Source: Neorhodopirellula pilleata (GTDB lineage Bacteria > Planctomycetota > Planctomycetia > Pirellulales > Pirellulaceae). From it: a stretch of DNA of 64,000 nt. Both the position numbers and the translations under genes were made by a program. The stretch covers positions 1 to 64,000 of the forward strand of contig NZ_SJPM01000022.1 in assembly GCF_007859915.1 (NCBI RefSeq). The letters are read 5' to 3'. Positions within the stretch are counted from its first letter, which is position 1. The number at the start of each line of letters is the position of its first letter. Under the pieces are notes generated by a model that saw only the letters and a program-made list of their open reading frames with translations, had not been told where the DNA came from and made no database searches. This document shows positions 1-8,458 of this stretch, piece by piece.

Positions 1-198
1 CGATTCTGGGGGAGGGGGGCGTTGTGCGCGGTCGGTCAAAATCAGACTCGCAATCCGCTTCGCTGCGTTTCGCAATGGCCAAACCTCAAAACGCAGAACC
101 GATTTCGTCCTTGGTGAATAATGCGGGCTCAGGATTCCAAAAGAATCCTTTAGAAATCGCAGGCAAATGCCAGCGAAAGGCTGCCGAGAAATTGAGGG

Positions 199-522
199 GT
201 GGGATTCAGATGCATCGACGAGAAGCAGGCGGCCAAGAGTCATGAGCAAAACAGCGGGCGACCGCCCAAGGACAAACCGGTGGAAAATTTGCCACAGGTT
301 ATGGGTAAAGCCCGCGACGCGGCCGGCAAAGCGTCCGGGGTCTCCGGCAAGTCCGTCGACCACGCCAAACGCGTCATCGAAAAGGGGCTGCGCATGCGAG
401 AGAAATTCACCCCAAAGCCGGCTCACTACTCCCACACGCTTCGCCTGCGTCCTCGGACTCCGGCGGCACCTCACGCCATCGAAGCGACGGCCTCAGGTGC
501 CGCCGGAGTCATCGGAGCCTAA
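199..522 (+). pseudogene. degenerate ParB/phage-type HTH fragment
   Basis: The frame is open for 107 codons, but only its middle (about 280-400) looks like protein. There a stretch reading ARDAAGKASGVSGKSVDHAK resembles the helix-turn-helix common in ParB-like and phage replication-associated proteins, where a GVS-x-x-SVD turn is typical. The flanks are Arg/Pro-rich and look untranslated. A near copy of the same 45 bp recurs at 1987-2032, so these may be pieces of one decayed gene. It could be a real small gene, but the lack of a convincing start or domain around the motif argues for a remnant. Positions 1-198 and 523-889 hold no gene I can support. Confidence 0.35.
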
Positions 523-889
523 GACGGTTTTGCGACCACTTCGATCAATTCAAGTTCCTGACGAACCAACCGCTTGAACCGATCCATTACCGCGGCGGCG
601 GCCTGTAGGGATCTCTCAAGAAAAAACTGCCCCGGAATTTGTTTGCCCCGTTTTGTGGCGATCATCGAAGACGAAGTGGCCGCCCGGATCCCGCCGACTA
701 GGTTAATCACAGCGTCAGTTCGGCCGGGATTGGCGAATGTAACGCGGCGACGTGACTACCTCGTTGACGTGTCAGCTTGCAGGCCTAGCAGCTGTTCGCC
801 GTCCATATTCAGCGTACTTGTGGCCGATAATCACGTCGGCCATGATGGGGGGATTGAGACAAACTCCCGAAAAACGAAAGAATTCCTGA

Positions 890-1258
890 ATGAGCGGCCG
901 GAATCCATCGGTCAAAGTTACCTGGGCGGAGGCTTTTCGGGATATTACAATTCGGTCGATTGATCGAGGGCAACTGCCTATCCTCGCCGGGTTTTTTTTG
1001 ATTATTATCATCGCATGGCGTTTGCCAGAAGCCACCTTAGAGCAATTGGCGAGTTCACTTGTTGGTCGTTTTGTTGAAACGAACGCACTTGGCTGGGTAT
1101 TTGCAGTGCTTCTCGGTGGCGGCTGGGTGGTTCACGCGGCGACAATGCGGCGAGTCCATCACAACGAAATGAAACGGCTTGCGCAGGAGCGAACACAGCT
1201 TCAGAAAAAACTGTCATCTCAAAAAAATATCCATTCAAGCAAACGAAACCGAAAATGA
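890..1258 (+). CDS. small two-helix membrane protein with coiled-coil tail
   Basis: A protein of 122 residues with two hydrophobic segments (about 31-45 and 66-84) and a charged C-terminal tail rich in Lys, Gln and Arg, suited to a short coiled coil in the cytoplasm. The family is not recognised. The stop overlaps the start of the next gene in an ATGA, so the two are probably translated together. Base composition is more AT-rich than the neighbours, as expected for acquired DNA. I infer a membrane-associated accessory function of the element, without further evidence. Confidence 0.6.
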   Translation: MSGRNPSVKVTWAEAFRDITIRSIDRGQLPILAGFFLIIIIAWRLPEATLEQLASSLVGRFVETNALGWVFAVLLGGGWVVHAATMRRVHHNEMKRLAQERTQLQKKLSSQKNIHSSKRNRK

Positions 1259-1794
1259 TTGACGCCCTGAGTTGGGTAATCTTCGCGATGCTCGTAATTG
1301 CTGGCTTCCAATATGTCTACGAGTCGGCTGTAGCGCCATCTATCCGCATCTACCTTCGCTACCGAGTCTTTAGCGCTAGGGACGCTTTGCGTTGCCAGCA
1401 GTTTGACTCTCCCGTGAATGAAGATGCCTTTGAAGCATTGCAGTATCACTGCAATGCGATGATTTCCTGCATGTCCGAGTTGCATTTCAGCGATTTGGCG
1501 AGAGTTCGTACCAAGATGAAAGATCCGGAGGCTCAAGAACTTGTAGCCCGAATGAGGAAGGCAATCGCAGAATGTCACGATCCAGCGTTCACCCAAATCC
1601 ACAAGGAAACTTGTAGAATTAGCTTGGCTGTTCTTGCTACCAACACCGGGGGGCTTTTGATTTGGATTGTGCCCGTAGTATTTGCGATCGGATCCTTGAG
1701 AAGAATCAGCCGACTGGCTCAAGCTTACCTGTCATTGAATAACCGTGAAAATTCTTCGACTCGATTTCATGGACGTGGTCTTCAGGCCTGTTGA
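1255..1794 (+). CDS. hypothetical membrane protein, partner of the preceding gene
   Basis: A protein of 179 residues with an N-terminal hydrophobic helix (about 5-22), a soluble middle containing several Cys and Met residues, and a second hydrophobic helix (about 126-147). No family was recognised. It starts at an ATG that overlaps the upstream stop by four bases, the usual sign of a co-translated pair. Two membrane proteins encoded back to back in an AT-richer patch could be a cargo module of the integrated element, for example a phage-exclusion or transport pair. That is inference only. Confidence 0.6.
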   Translation: MIDALSWVIFAMLVIAGFQYVYESAVAPSIRIYLRYRVFSARDALRCQQFDSPVNEDAFEALQYHCNAMISCMSELHFSDLARVRTKMKDPEAQELVARMRKAIAECHDPAFTQIHKETCRISLAVLATNTGGLLIWIVPVVFAIGSLRRISRLAQAYLSLNNRENSSTRFHGRGLQAC

Positions 1795-1986
1795 GCAACG
1801 CCGAAAAATGAAGCTCGATACCGTCGCCGAATCTGGTGACGTGAGATCGCATTGCCTCATCACCAGCCGCCGTTTCCAGCTGCTTTCGCCGCTCGATCGA
1901 GCGTCGCCGGATTCGGTGGCGGACTACCCGGCAAGTCGAATCGTGCAATCGAGTTGCACAGTTGCACTTCTCTAAGTTGGCCGGCA

Positions 1987-2032
1987 GATGCCCGCGACGC
2001 AGCCGGCAAAGCGTTCGGCGTTTCTGGCAACC
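1987..2032 (+). repeat. second copy of the HTH-coding fragment
   Basis: These bases closely match 307-352: both encode ARDAAGKA-x-GVSG in the plus direction, with changes mostly at silent positions. The surrounding frame does not continue the protein. It looks like a leftover from duplication and decay of the HTH gene described at 199-522. The remainder of 1795-2123 contains no gene I can support. Confidence 0.35.
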
Positions 2033-2123
2033 GGTTGCTGTTCTTCATCGGAAGACGTAGCCATGACGAAAACAGCGTCAACCGCCTCTCCATTGCGATC
2101 GGAAGTTTATCCGCAGATTGATT

Positions 2124-2297
2124 TCACGGTAGCCTTTCGACATCGCTCGCGTCGTCGGGCAAGGCCTCGTCAGTTGGATTCTTGCTGCGTGGGTGTCGGT
2201 CAATTCGCGAGATAAAAAGCATGACGACTACGCACACCACAATTACCAAAGCTGCAAACTGCCCCAACTGAGTAACTGTTTCAACTACGTTTTGCAT
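2124..2297 (-). CDS. small single-helix membrane protein
   Basis: A possible 57-residue protein from the ATG at 2297. It has one strongly hydrophobic helix (about residues 14-33, rich in Val and Ile) followed by a polar, acidic tail. Small single-pass proteins like this are common in phage-like elements as holin or spanin-type proteins, but nothing here identifies one. There is no clear Shine-Dalgarno sequence, and no neighbour overlaps it, so the call depends only on the amphipathic layout. Confidence 0.35.
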   Translation of the reverse strand: MQNVVETVTQLGQFAALVIVVCVVVMLFISRIDRHPRSKNPTDEALPDDASDVERLP

Positions 2298-2362
2298 AGA
2301 AATAGGGCTCGCCGAAAGCGTCACTGGTTCGATCGAGGTCGCATTTAAAAATGAAGCAACAT

Positions 2363-2731
2363 CTATAACTTCAAATGATGCTTTCGTTCAAATTCGTCGG
2401 CCATCATGCCCGCGTCAATGTCTGGTTTAATAACAGACCCTGGTTGCTCGCGAGATGAAATTCCCGCAGTTCGGTTAATGGGAAACTCGATCGCGTTGAG
2501 CACAGTGATCAACCATGTATCAGGCCTTCCCTCCTGACGGGCAAGCTTGTTCCTTGCCAGCCTGTTGGCGACGTACGGTGGTGGCAACCTGTGCCGATCA
2601 GCAGTGGCCACGCCCTCCTCAGATCGCACCTCGTTCGAGTGACCAGCCGTCGAGCGATTGACCGCCTCATCTGCTTGAGCAGTCACGGACGCAAGCACAA
2701 TCAGAACCAAGAGAGTTGTTTTGTTCCGCAT
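2363..2731 (-). CDS. small secreted protein of unknown function
   Basis: From the ATG at 2731 this is 122 residues, with a typical signal peptide: two basic residues, a Leu/Val/Ile core and a V-T-A-Q-A-D cleavage region near residue 20. The frame stays open further upstream, but the ATG at 2731 has an AGGTG seven bases before it and puts the signal peptide at the N terminus. The mature part is hydrophilic with many Arg, Asn and His residues and no domain I recognise. It is presumably exported to the periplasm or beyond. Confidence 0.5.
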   Translation of the reverse strand: MRNKTTLLVLIVLASVTAQADEAVNRSTAGHSNEVRSEEGVATADRHRLPPPYVANRLARNKLARQEGRPDTWLITVLNAIEFPINRTAGISSREQPGSVIKPDIDAGMMADEFERKHHLKL

Positions 2732-2846
2732 TTTTGGCACCTGGGGCAATGTTGTTTTTCGCAGGTTAGCAACCACCAAGATGCGTGTCATGGTCAATCG
2801 TGGGGTCGCACCCGCTCGTTTCGGTTTTATCGCTGCCGCCCGGCCT

Positions 2847-3062
2847 CTATCGCTCACATTTGACGCGATTTTTGAGGCTGGAACGTTGGGCAGTGGATGA
2901 AGCGGTTGTGGCGAAAACCACCATGACCGTAGTGGGGCGTGGTACGCGCTGAATGTTTTCGGGCTTGACCGCTGAGGTGGACACGACGATTATGCGTTTG
3001 TCGTGAAGGTCGTAAGAAACCAACTCGATAACGATCGCACCTTCCAACGTGATTCGCTTCAC
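2847..3062 (-). CDS. possible 71-residue protein
   Basis: A GTG-initiated frame whose first half has alternating hydrophobic beta-like strands (I-V-I-E-L-V, I-I-V-V-S-T) and whose second half is basic. An in-frame stop lies just upstream, so GTG is the only sensible start. No family is recognised and no ribosome-binding site is seen. Other frames overlap this stretch, so it may be noise. The rest of 2732-3319 holds nothing else I can support. Confidence 0.25.
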   Translation of the reverse strand: MKRITLEGAIVIELVSYDLHDKRIIVVSTSAVKPENIQRVPRPTTVMVVFATTASSTAQRSSLKNRVKCER

Positions 3063-3319
3063 GGGTGCGAACGTTCACAAAGTCATGCCCTCTAACTAAA
3101 ACCAAGCGGTGCAAGAGTCCGGACGAGAAGAGTAGTCACCACGCAATTGGTGGCAGAGTCGGTTCAACCGGCTGGGTTGCAATCTGCGATCGGCACAGGC
3201 CGTGAGAGAGCGCCCCTGCGTAGGCCGTATGACGCCTATGTTCTTAACTTCTTTTCCGGGCTCATGCACGCACTGACCGCACCTCATGCACGTGGGGGCG
3301 GCGGAAGGAACGACATTTC

Positions 3320-4540
3320 ATGTCAACTGCCACAATCGAGACGACGACGGATCAAGCAACGGACAACGGCCCGCTGAATGTGGGAACGATCCAGGTCCCG
3401 GTCCATACGACCGAGGCGACCGTCCACGAAATCCAATTCGAGCACGGGAGCGCGTTGGTAATCCCGATCGTATCCACGAAAGATTTTGCGGACGCGTGGG
3501 ACCACTTTTCAATGTCGGTGCGATCCAACGATGCCGCTGTTTTCGTCGCCCCGGTAGCCGGTCCGATCACGCTTGAGTCGCTTGAAATCGACCCGTATCT
3601 TTATCAGGTGTTCGACGTGGTGACGGGCTGCGCGGTTTTGGTCGTCAAGCAGCCGAGTCGGTTGCTGGCCAAGCACGAAGCGAAGCAACTGCTACAGCGA
3701 GGCGGGCGGCCCGCCGTCATCTCGCCCCGATTCCCCGTTCGCGAATGGGAAGAGGAATTGCCGACCGAAATCACGCCGGGTGGCCGACGGAAAGGATCGG
3801 TATCCCGGCACGTCGAGTTCGTCGGCAAACGCTCAGGCATGGATTTCGCCGAGTTGCTGTACTACGGCGACGATTTAGGGGCCTTGCGAGATTTATTCGG
3901 ATCCGAGAACAGCATCAACGTCGAATGGCGCGGCTGTGATGAGTATCGAATCATCCAACCCGGCGAGACTCGCCCGTGGTGCGTGGTCGAGACAAAAGCG
4001 ACGCAATCATACTTCCTCGGGAAGACCGACATTGATGAGTTTGTCGACAAATGGATCGCCGATTTCGACCAAAAGACCGGCGTCGAAGTTAATTCAAACG
4101 ACGATGACCAGGATCCGGAAGAGGAACGCAAGCAGAACCCCATCGGCTACGATCTGCGTGTCACGGCCGACGACTACGACGAAATGGCCGACGACGTCAA
4201 AGTGGTGCGGGAGTCACTTACAAAGTCACTCACCGGCGACACGGTCCGAATTGAAGGCCTGCTGTACAGCCAAGAAGAGTCAATGCGACAAATGGCTAAT
4301 CTATGCCGTTCGATGATGGAGACATACAGCGTCGCCGGACTGAACGGCGCTTACGTGATGAATGACAGCCTACAGCGTTTGTCCTCCGTAGTCGGTGAGC
4401 TTATCCGCGACAGCAAGGCCCCTGCCGTTGTTTCGCGTTTGCATCACTATGTGCACATGAAGATCTGTTTCGAGATGCGTGGCTGCATTCGCGACGCCAT
4501 TCGCGAGGCCGGCGAAGAGATCGCCCGGCAAACTCGATAA
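3320..4540 (+). CDS. hypothetical element-encoded protein, 406 residues
   Basis: A soluble, acidic protein of 406 residues that I do not recognise. The N-terminal half (about 15-220) has regular beta-rich patterning. An acidic linker follows at about 265-280 (N-D-D-D-Q-D-P-E-E-E). The C-terminal third is helical with many Arg, Met and Glu residues. The start is the first ATG of the frame and has a GGAAGGAA stretch about ten bases upstream. It stands alone between uncertain genes on its left and a terminator-like hairpin on its right. Its size and place at the far side of the accessory genes would suit a late or cargo gene of the element, but no function can be assigned. Confidence 0.75.
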   Translation: MSTATIETTTDQATDNGPLNVGTIQVPVHTTEATVHEIQFEHGSALVIPIVSTKDFADAWDHFSMSVRSNDAAVFVAPVAGPITLESLEIDPYLYQVFDVVTGCAVLVVKQPSRLLAKHEAKQLLQRGGRPAVISPRFPVREWEEELPTEITPGGRRKGSVSRHVEFVGKRSGMDFAELLYYGDDLGALRDLFGSENSINVEWRGCDEYRIIQPGETRPWCVVETKATQSYFLGKTDIDEFVDKWIADFDQKTGVEVNSNDDDQDPEEERKQNPIGYDLRVTADDYDEMADDVKVVRESLTKSLTGDTVRIEGLLYSQEESMRQMANLCRSMMETYSVAGLNGAYVMNDSLQRLSSVVGELIRDSKAPAVVSRLHHYVHMKICFEMRGCIRDAIREAGEEIARQTR

Positions 4541-4570
4541 CAAACGCCACCGATTCCGATCGGCATCACC

Positions 4571-4610
4571 AGCGGGTAGGTTTGCACCTTACCCGCTGTT
4601 TTCGTTTTCA
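4571..4610 (+). terminator. Rho-independent terminator candidate
   Basis: An inverted repeat with arms AGCGGGTA-GGT and ACC-T-TACCCGCT closes on a four-base loop and is followed by two runs of T (GTTTTCGTTTTC). It lies 30 bases after the stop of the 406-residue gene, so it probably ends that transcript. Confidence 0.55.
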
Positions 4611-4693
4611 GGGCATGGGACCGAACACGCCCGATTCCGGCTGTTATCAGCGATTCGCCCCGCAAAATACGCATAAACGCATTGGTATCCACG

Positions 4694-5029
4694 ATGGACG
4701 AAAAAACGCTCTGCCGATCACTCCTCAACGTGGCCGACGCGATCCCCAGTAGCGTCACTTGGGGCGTGGTCGAATTGGCCGATGATCGGCACGTTTTCTT
4801 GTACGACGGCCGCGACGAGTCAACCTCGATGATCGCGGAGGCCATCGCAGGCCGGTTTGGCGAAGTCGTGGCCGTCGAATCGATCCCGTCCGGACGAAAG
4901 GACGGTGGCCCGTTACTTGGATGCCTGATTGACGTAGGCAGCAACGCCGACGACGCAGCCGGGCGACTGCGGGCATCTTACGCGATCGCGACCACGCCGA
5001 GCAGCGACGACGACCACGGGCCGTTTTGA
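4694..5029 (+). CDS. hypothetical protein, 111 residues
   Basis: A soluble protein that would be 111 residues from the ATG at 4694; the frame can be extended four codons to a TTG. It shows an alpha/beta pattern (TWGVVELADDRHVFLYD, then an Ile/Ala-rich helix) and a hydrophilic, Asp-rich C-terminal tail. No family was recognised. It follows the terminator-like hairpin and precedes a promoter-like sequence, so it may be its own short transcript within the element. Confidence 0.55.
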   Translation: MDEKTLCRSLLNVADAIPSSVTWGVVELADDRHVFLYDGRDESTSMIAEAIAGRFGEVVAVESIPSGRKDGGPLLGCLIDVGSNADDAAGRLRASYAIATTPSSDDDHGPF

Positions 5030-5058
5030 TTCTTTCTCAAAAAAACATTGAAGAGAAC

Positions 5059-5087
5059 TTGCAATGTAATCCGTTACGGTATACAGT
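5059..5087 (+). promoter_or_regulatory. sigma70-like promoter candidate
   Basis: TTGCAA and TACAGT are separated by 17 bases. The predicted transcript would begin about 30 bases before the ATG at 5128, which fits the following two-gene unit. Confidence 0.4.
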
Positions 5088-5127
5088 AGGCGTAGTTCAG
5101 TTACTTCACTTTTCGGGGACGAATCAG

Positions 5128-5409
5128 ATGACGACCTTTGTTACTTTCTATCGCGATGGCCTTCAACTTCACACTAGCAAATTGAACGGATTCCGATTCG
5201 TTTCACTCGGCACGCCGACCGGCACCGTTGGCCGAGCAACTTGCTTCAAGAGCGTCACCGTCAACATCGGCGGCAATCGCGAACGCGTCGTCACCGAAGA
5301 AGACTTTGACGGCCCCGTGTCAATGAAGATCACCACCCCCGGTTGCAATGACCAATGGTTCGGGCTCGCAAGCGTCTGCAGCGTATCCCGAGAAACCGAG
5401 AGCGTCTAA
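5128..5409 (+). CDS. hypothetical protein, 93 residues
   Basis: The frame opens at 5026, but the ATG at 5128 is preferred because a GGGGA lies nine bases upstream and a promoter-like sequence lies inside the longer version. The product is a small, mostly beta-type protein with Gly, Thr and Val residues and two Cys near the C terminus. No family was recognised. It ends three bases before the HTH gene at 5413 and is probably co-transcribed with it. Confidence 0.5.
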   Translation: MTTFVTFYRDGLQLHTSKLNGFRFVSLGTPTGTVGRATCFKSVTVNIGGNRERVVTEEDFDGPVSMKITTPGCNDQWFGLASVCSVSRETESV

Positions 5410-5412
5410 GCG

Positions 5413-5685
5413 ATGGCCGACAAATCGAAAGCCGGGCACTCCAAGCGAGTCGACCCGGCTGATTTTGGCGTTGATCTTGCCGACGTCCTCGAACAGATCA
5501 AGCCGCATCTCGAACATTTAACCAACGCACAAATCGGCGAACGCGCGGGGTTGTCTCGAATGATGGTATCGCAGACGTGGAACGGGGCAAAAAGTGTTTC
5601 ACTCGGGGCACTCGCCGCGTTGGCGGCTGCGTCCGGTGGATCGTTGGAAGTGAAGTTCAAGCCGCCACGGAAGACGCGGAAGTAG
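5413..5685 (+). CDS. XRE-family helix-turn-helix regulator
   Basis: A 90-residue protein with a compact HTH of the Cro/CI (XRE) kind at about residues 38-80. N-A-Q-I-G-E-R-A-G-L-S forms the first two helices, M-V-S-Q-T-W-N-G the recognition part, and S-L-G-A-L-A-A-L-A-A-A-S-G-G-S-L the fourth helix. Small XRE proteins of this type act as repressors in phage-like elements or as antitoxins of HigBA-type pairs. The preceding 93-residue gene does not look like a HigB toxin, so a role in element control is more likely. A basic tail closes the protein. Confidence 0.75.
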   Translation: MADKSKAGHSKRVDPADFGVDLADVLEQIKPHLEHLTNAQIGERAGLSRMMVSQTWNGAKSVSLGALAALAAASGGSLEVKFKPPRKTRK

Positions 5686-5746
5686 GCGACCGCGATACGT
5701 TCGAGGAGCCCGAGGACGTACCGATAGCAGTTGAAGGCTGGATGGT

Positions 5747-6619
5747 TCATCGTCGGCCGGCATCAACGCTTGTTTCGTTTGACATTTCGGCAATCGCCAA
5801 TAGCTCGATGGTCGCACGTGCCGTGACGAGCGTATTGTCTTGTGTGTCGATCACAACGCGGATCGATTCGGAAACGGACACCAAAGCGACAGCAACAAGA
5901 ACGCCGACCATTGCCGTCGTCAACGCTTGCAAAAGGATCGAGTCCGCCATTGCATCCCGTTGAAAGGCCGCATAAAGCATCACCGCCGCTATCAGGATCG
6001 CGACAGACGCGACCAATAGAGCAAGCAGTCGGATCACCAAGCACAACGCGTTCAAGTTCGGGTAAGTCCGATTAGCCGGGACGGTGAAGCCGTTCCCGTT
6101 GCCCGGCCGCCTGCGTTCTTCCTGCGGCGTGACTTGTGTTCGTCGTTGAAGCCACGATCCGCCGGTTGAAACCTGATCGCCTGCGTCGTCGGCGGATTTT
6201 GCGGCCACCTCTTCCGCTTGGCGTTGGGCCAGCATCTCCGCCCGAGCGTTCTCCTTCGCGAGGCGTCTTGCTTCGCGTTGTTCATGCTGACGATACCGTT
6301 GCTCGTTCGCTTCACGCTCGACTTGTTCTTGTTCCACGATTCCAGGCGTCATGAATTTCGCCAAGCATTCGGGGCAGTTGTCGAACGTTCCGGCCTCCTT
6401 CAACGGCGACGTGAGACCGGCCTTGCACGCAGGGCACGAGAACCGAACCGTCTTGGAACCGATGAGGTTGGCCGTGACTTCGTAACGGGCAGGCTGTAAA
6501 GGTGGCGGAGCGGGAACGTCCATCACCGACGAACAACCAGGGCATTTAACCCGGCGGCCTGCCGCTTCCGGTTTCAACCGTAGCGGCCGCCCGCATTTGC
6601 ATGTTAATTCGATCATCAC
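5747..6619 (-). CDS. double zinc-ribbon protein with C-terminal two-helix membrane domain
   Basis: A protein of 290 residues. It has two zinc-ribbon-like cysteine pairs at the N terminus (C-K-C-G...C-P-G-C at about 7-29; C-P-A-C...C-P-E-C at about 62-84), a long charged helix rich in Glu, Arg and Gln (about 95-150) and two transmembrane helices (about 195-215 and 228-250). After the second helix comes E-S-I-R-V-V-I-D-T-Q-D-N-T-L. The chromosomal gene at 23652-24194 carries the same arrangement of two helices plus D-x-Q-D-N-T-L. It overlaps the preceding HTH gene by four bases, so the two form a leftward operon. Function is unknown; I infer a membrane-anchored nucleic-acid or metal-binding protein. 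Confidence 0.7.
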   Translation of the reverse strand: MMIELTCKCGRPLRLKPEAAGRRVKCPGCSSVMDVPAPPPLQPARYEVTANLIGSKTVRFSCPACKAGLTSPLKEAGTFDNCPECLAKFMTPGIVEQEQVEREANEQRYRQHEQREARRLAKENARAEMLAQRQAEEVAAKSADDAGDQVSTGGSWLQRRTQVTPQEERRRPGNGNGFTVPANRTYPNLNALCLVIRLLALLVASVAILIAAVMLYAAFQRDAMADSILLQALTTAMVGVLVAVALVSVSESIRVVIDTQDNTLVTARATIELLAIAEMSNETSVDAGRR

Positions 6620-6960
6620 TTCGCACTCTTCCTTACAGCCTGTTTCTTCGCCTGCCGCTCCTTCGCCGCCGCTTCAGCCGCCGGGGTGCCTTCCCTCAAC
6701 GCCGCGAACACGTCCTCCACAATGTAGGTCCGTCGGCCTTCGTCCATGATGCTTGGCACCGCTCCTTCGGATGTTCGCCGGTCGAGTTTCGCGATCGACC
6801 AACCAAGAATCTTCGCCATCTCGTCACGGCTTGCGCAACGCTCCTGACGGGGTTCATCCTTCTTGGCGATAAGTGGCCTCAGCCGATCAAAGACGGCATC
6901 CGCGATGCGGTCAATCAAGGCATCAACGTTGCTAACGGATTCGATTTCAATTCGGTTCAT
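6616..6960 (-). CDS. excisionase/MerR-type HTH protein
   Basis: A 114-residue protein. An N-terminal amphipathic helix (V-D-A-L-I-D-R-I-A-D-A-V) is followed by a winged-helix DNA-binding core at about 46-90 (R-D-E-M-A-K-I-L-G-W-S, then D-R-R-T-S-E-G-A-V-P and G-R-R-T-Y-I-V) and an Ala/Lys-rich tail. The layout matches the protein at 8455-8841, so the two are paralogues. Proteins of this shape act as excisionases or as regulators of integrated elements. It is the first gene of the leftward operon and faces the rightward operon across a 262-base control region. Confidence 0.65.
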   Translation of the reverse strand: MNRIEIESVSNVDALIDRIADAVFDRLRPLIAKKDEPRQERCASRDEMAKILGWSIAKLDRRTSEGAVPSIMDEGRRTYIVEDVFAALREGTPAAEAAAKERQAKKQAVRKSAK

Positions 6961-7222
6961 GTTCTGGTTCCTGCGTTGGTTGGAAGGGTCGGAAAGTCAA
7001 TTCGGTCATTGTCTTCGGACGTTTGTCACGTTTGGTCACGGCCGCGGCAGAATTTTTTTTCGACCGAAGCAGAACCGGCCCCGAAACAGCCTAAGAAGTA
7101 GCCACAAAGCCCGCCCGCGCATAGAATGCCAACGTCGCAAGGGTAGCTCCCTTGCTATTTCGCGTTCCGTCGCCGTGTGACTGCCCTCCACGGCGGCGGG
7201 CCGCATTCTCGATGAGGGCAGG
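6961..7222. promoter_or_regulatory. divergent control region of the element
   Basis: A gene-free stretch between the leftward operon (6960 to 5747) and the rightward genes starting at 7223. It contains the half-repeats GTTTGTCACG and TTTGGTCACG near 7020 and a hairpin with arms GCAAGGG/CCCTTGC at 7137-7155. In integrated elements such a gap normally holds back-to-back promoters and operators; that reading is inference here. Confidence 0.35.
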
Positions 7223-8182
7223 ATGATGAACAGCGTGCAATTGCATGACGACGATGGCGATCCCGTTCAATACTCGCAAGCATTGCTTGATGAGGCTACC
7301 GGCCACCTATCGCATGCGTTGAAAATCTTTCGTTCAATTCGGTTGATGACGTTGACCGAACGTTGGAGTGAAGATATCCACACGCACGGCAAAATAATCG
7401 AAGCGATTAGCAGTAAATACGTACCCATTGATTGGCAAGCGTGGGCAGACGTCAACACGTGGTCGGCTGCCTTGGGTGCCACCGGCGGTTATCCGAGCAC
7501 CGAGACGCGAAATGCGTTTTGGCGTAGATGCGGGTTTGAGACCGGCTGCGATAACTTAGTGCTAGACATGAAGGTGAAGCCGACAAAAGCGATCGTTGAC
7601 GGAGACCGAAAACACGAAGTCACTGAGATTATCGACGAGGTCATGGACGCTGTTGGTTTTTCAGTGGAATCCGTTGAATCCACTACCCAACGTCGCGTCA
7701 TTGAAAGGCTTGAGCAATTCGCATCATTGATTCCACGAGTTGAAGAGACGTTTGGGAAGTTGCGAGGATGCTACGCTTGCGGAATCGTTGATCCTGAAAT
7801 ACGCAAGGCGAGCGGTCTTCATGACATCCTCATGGCGATCGAGGATTCGGGTTTAGAGATCCCCCGTCGCGATCACGCCCACTCATGCGGAGGGCCTGCT
7901 AATGAAGATTCTCGCGACGTTGATAACGATCAGCATCCGTGTAATGACAAAGCCGAGAGAGTGACGTCGGACAAGCCCACGAGGAAGGGCAGACTACGCA
8001 AGGCCGAATCGGAATTGCGGCGAACGCAAATGCTCGCAGAACTGCGAAGTCACCCCACCCTAAAAGACGATCCCGCGAAACTTGCGACGATGGTTGGAGT
8101 TTCCGAATCGACAGCGCGACGCTGGATTGATGATGAAGCGGAAAAATATCAATCGCGCAATAACAGAATGACAGAAGATTGA
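7223..8182 (+). CDS. hypothetical protein with C-terminal HTH
   Basis: A 319-residue protein whose N-terminal two thirds are helical and unrecognised. The last 60 residues form a DNA-binding helix-turn-helix (L-R-S-H-P, K-L-A-T-M-V-G-V-S-E-S-T-A-R-R-W) of the kind found in phage regulators. The ATG at 7223 is followed directly by a second ATG; an AGGG lies ten bases upstream. As the first rightward gene after the divergent control region, it is a candidate regulator of the replication operon that follows 84 bases later. The enzymatic role of the N-terminal part, if any, is unknown. Confidence 0.65.
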   Translation: MMNSVQLHDDDGDPVQYSQALLDEATGHLSHALKIFRSIRLMTLTERWSEDIHTHGKIIEAISSKYVPIDWQAWADVNTWSAALGATGGYPSTETRNAFWRRCGFETGCDNLVLDMKVKPTKAIVDGDRKHEVTEIIDEVMDAVGFSVESVESTTQRRVIERLEQFASLIPRVEETFGKLRGCYACGIVDPEIRKASGLHDILMAIEDSGLEIPRRDHAHSCGGPANEDSRDVDNDQHPCNDKAERVTSDKPTRKGRLRKAESELRRTQMLAELRSHPTLKDDPAKLATMVGVSESTARRWIDDEAEKYQSRNNRMTED

Positions 8183-8221
8183 AAAAAATATTGCGTCAAA
8201 CGCTAGGGATTCCGTTCATTT

Positions 8222-8235
8222 TCATTAATTAATGA
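8222..8235. promoter_or_regulatory. 14-base perfect palindrome, operator candidate
   Basis: TCATTAATTAATGA reads the same on both strands and sits 32 bases before the first gene of the replication operon, in an AT-rich gap. An HTH dimer such as the product of 7223-8182 or 5413-5685 could bind here; no binding is shown. Confidence 0.35.
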
Positions 8236-8266
8236 CGATGGCCATGGTTCTACAGGAGGACCATCT

Positions 8267-8458
8267 ATGGCCAAATGTATCTATGACGTGACGCGGAAAA
8301 ATGATCCCGCGTACTGGGCAGCAGCCCTTGTGCTAGCAATCAAGCACGGCAAATCGACCGACGAAAAAACAGCGAGACGCAACCTCGTTCGGCTGGGTTA
8401 TGACCTGACGCGGATCGACACATCGACCACCCCCGAAAAATCGGAGGTGTCCCAATGA
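8267..8458 (+). CDS. small element protein, 63 residues
   Basis: It begins with an ATG preceded by a strong AGGAGG-like site (CAGGAGGACC) and ends by overlapping the next start in an ATGA. The protein is helical and basic (D-P-A-Y-W-A-A-A-L-V-L-A-I-K-H, K-T-A-R-R-N-L) with a Thr/Ser/Glu-rich tail. No family was recognised. As the leading gene of an unbroken chain through 11791, it belongs to the replication operon of the element. Confidence 0.6.
   Translation: MAKCIYDVTRKNDPAYWAAALVLAIKHGKSTDEKTARRNLVRLGYDLTRIDTSTTPEKSEVSQ

Noticed and set aside
574..963. Open frame of 129 codons on the plus strand
   Set aside because: The sequence is Arg/Ser-rich without regular secondary structure, and overlaps other frames and the better-supported gene at 890.
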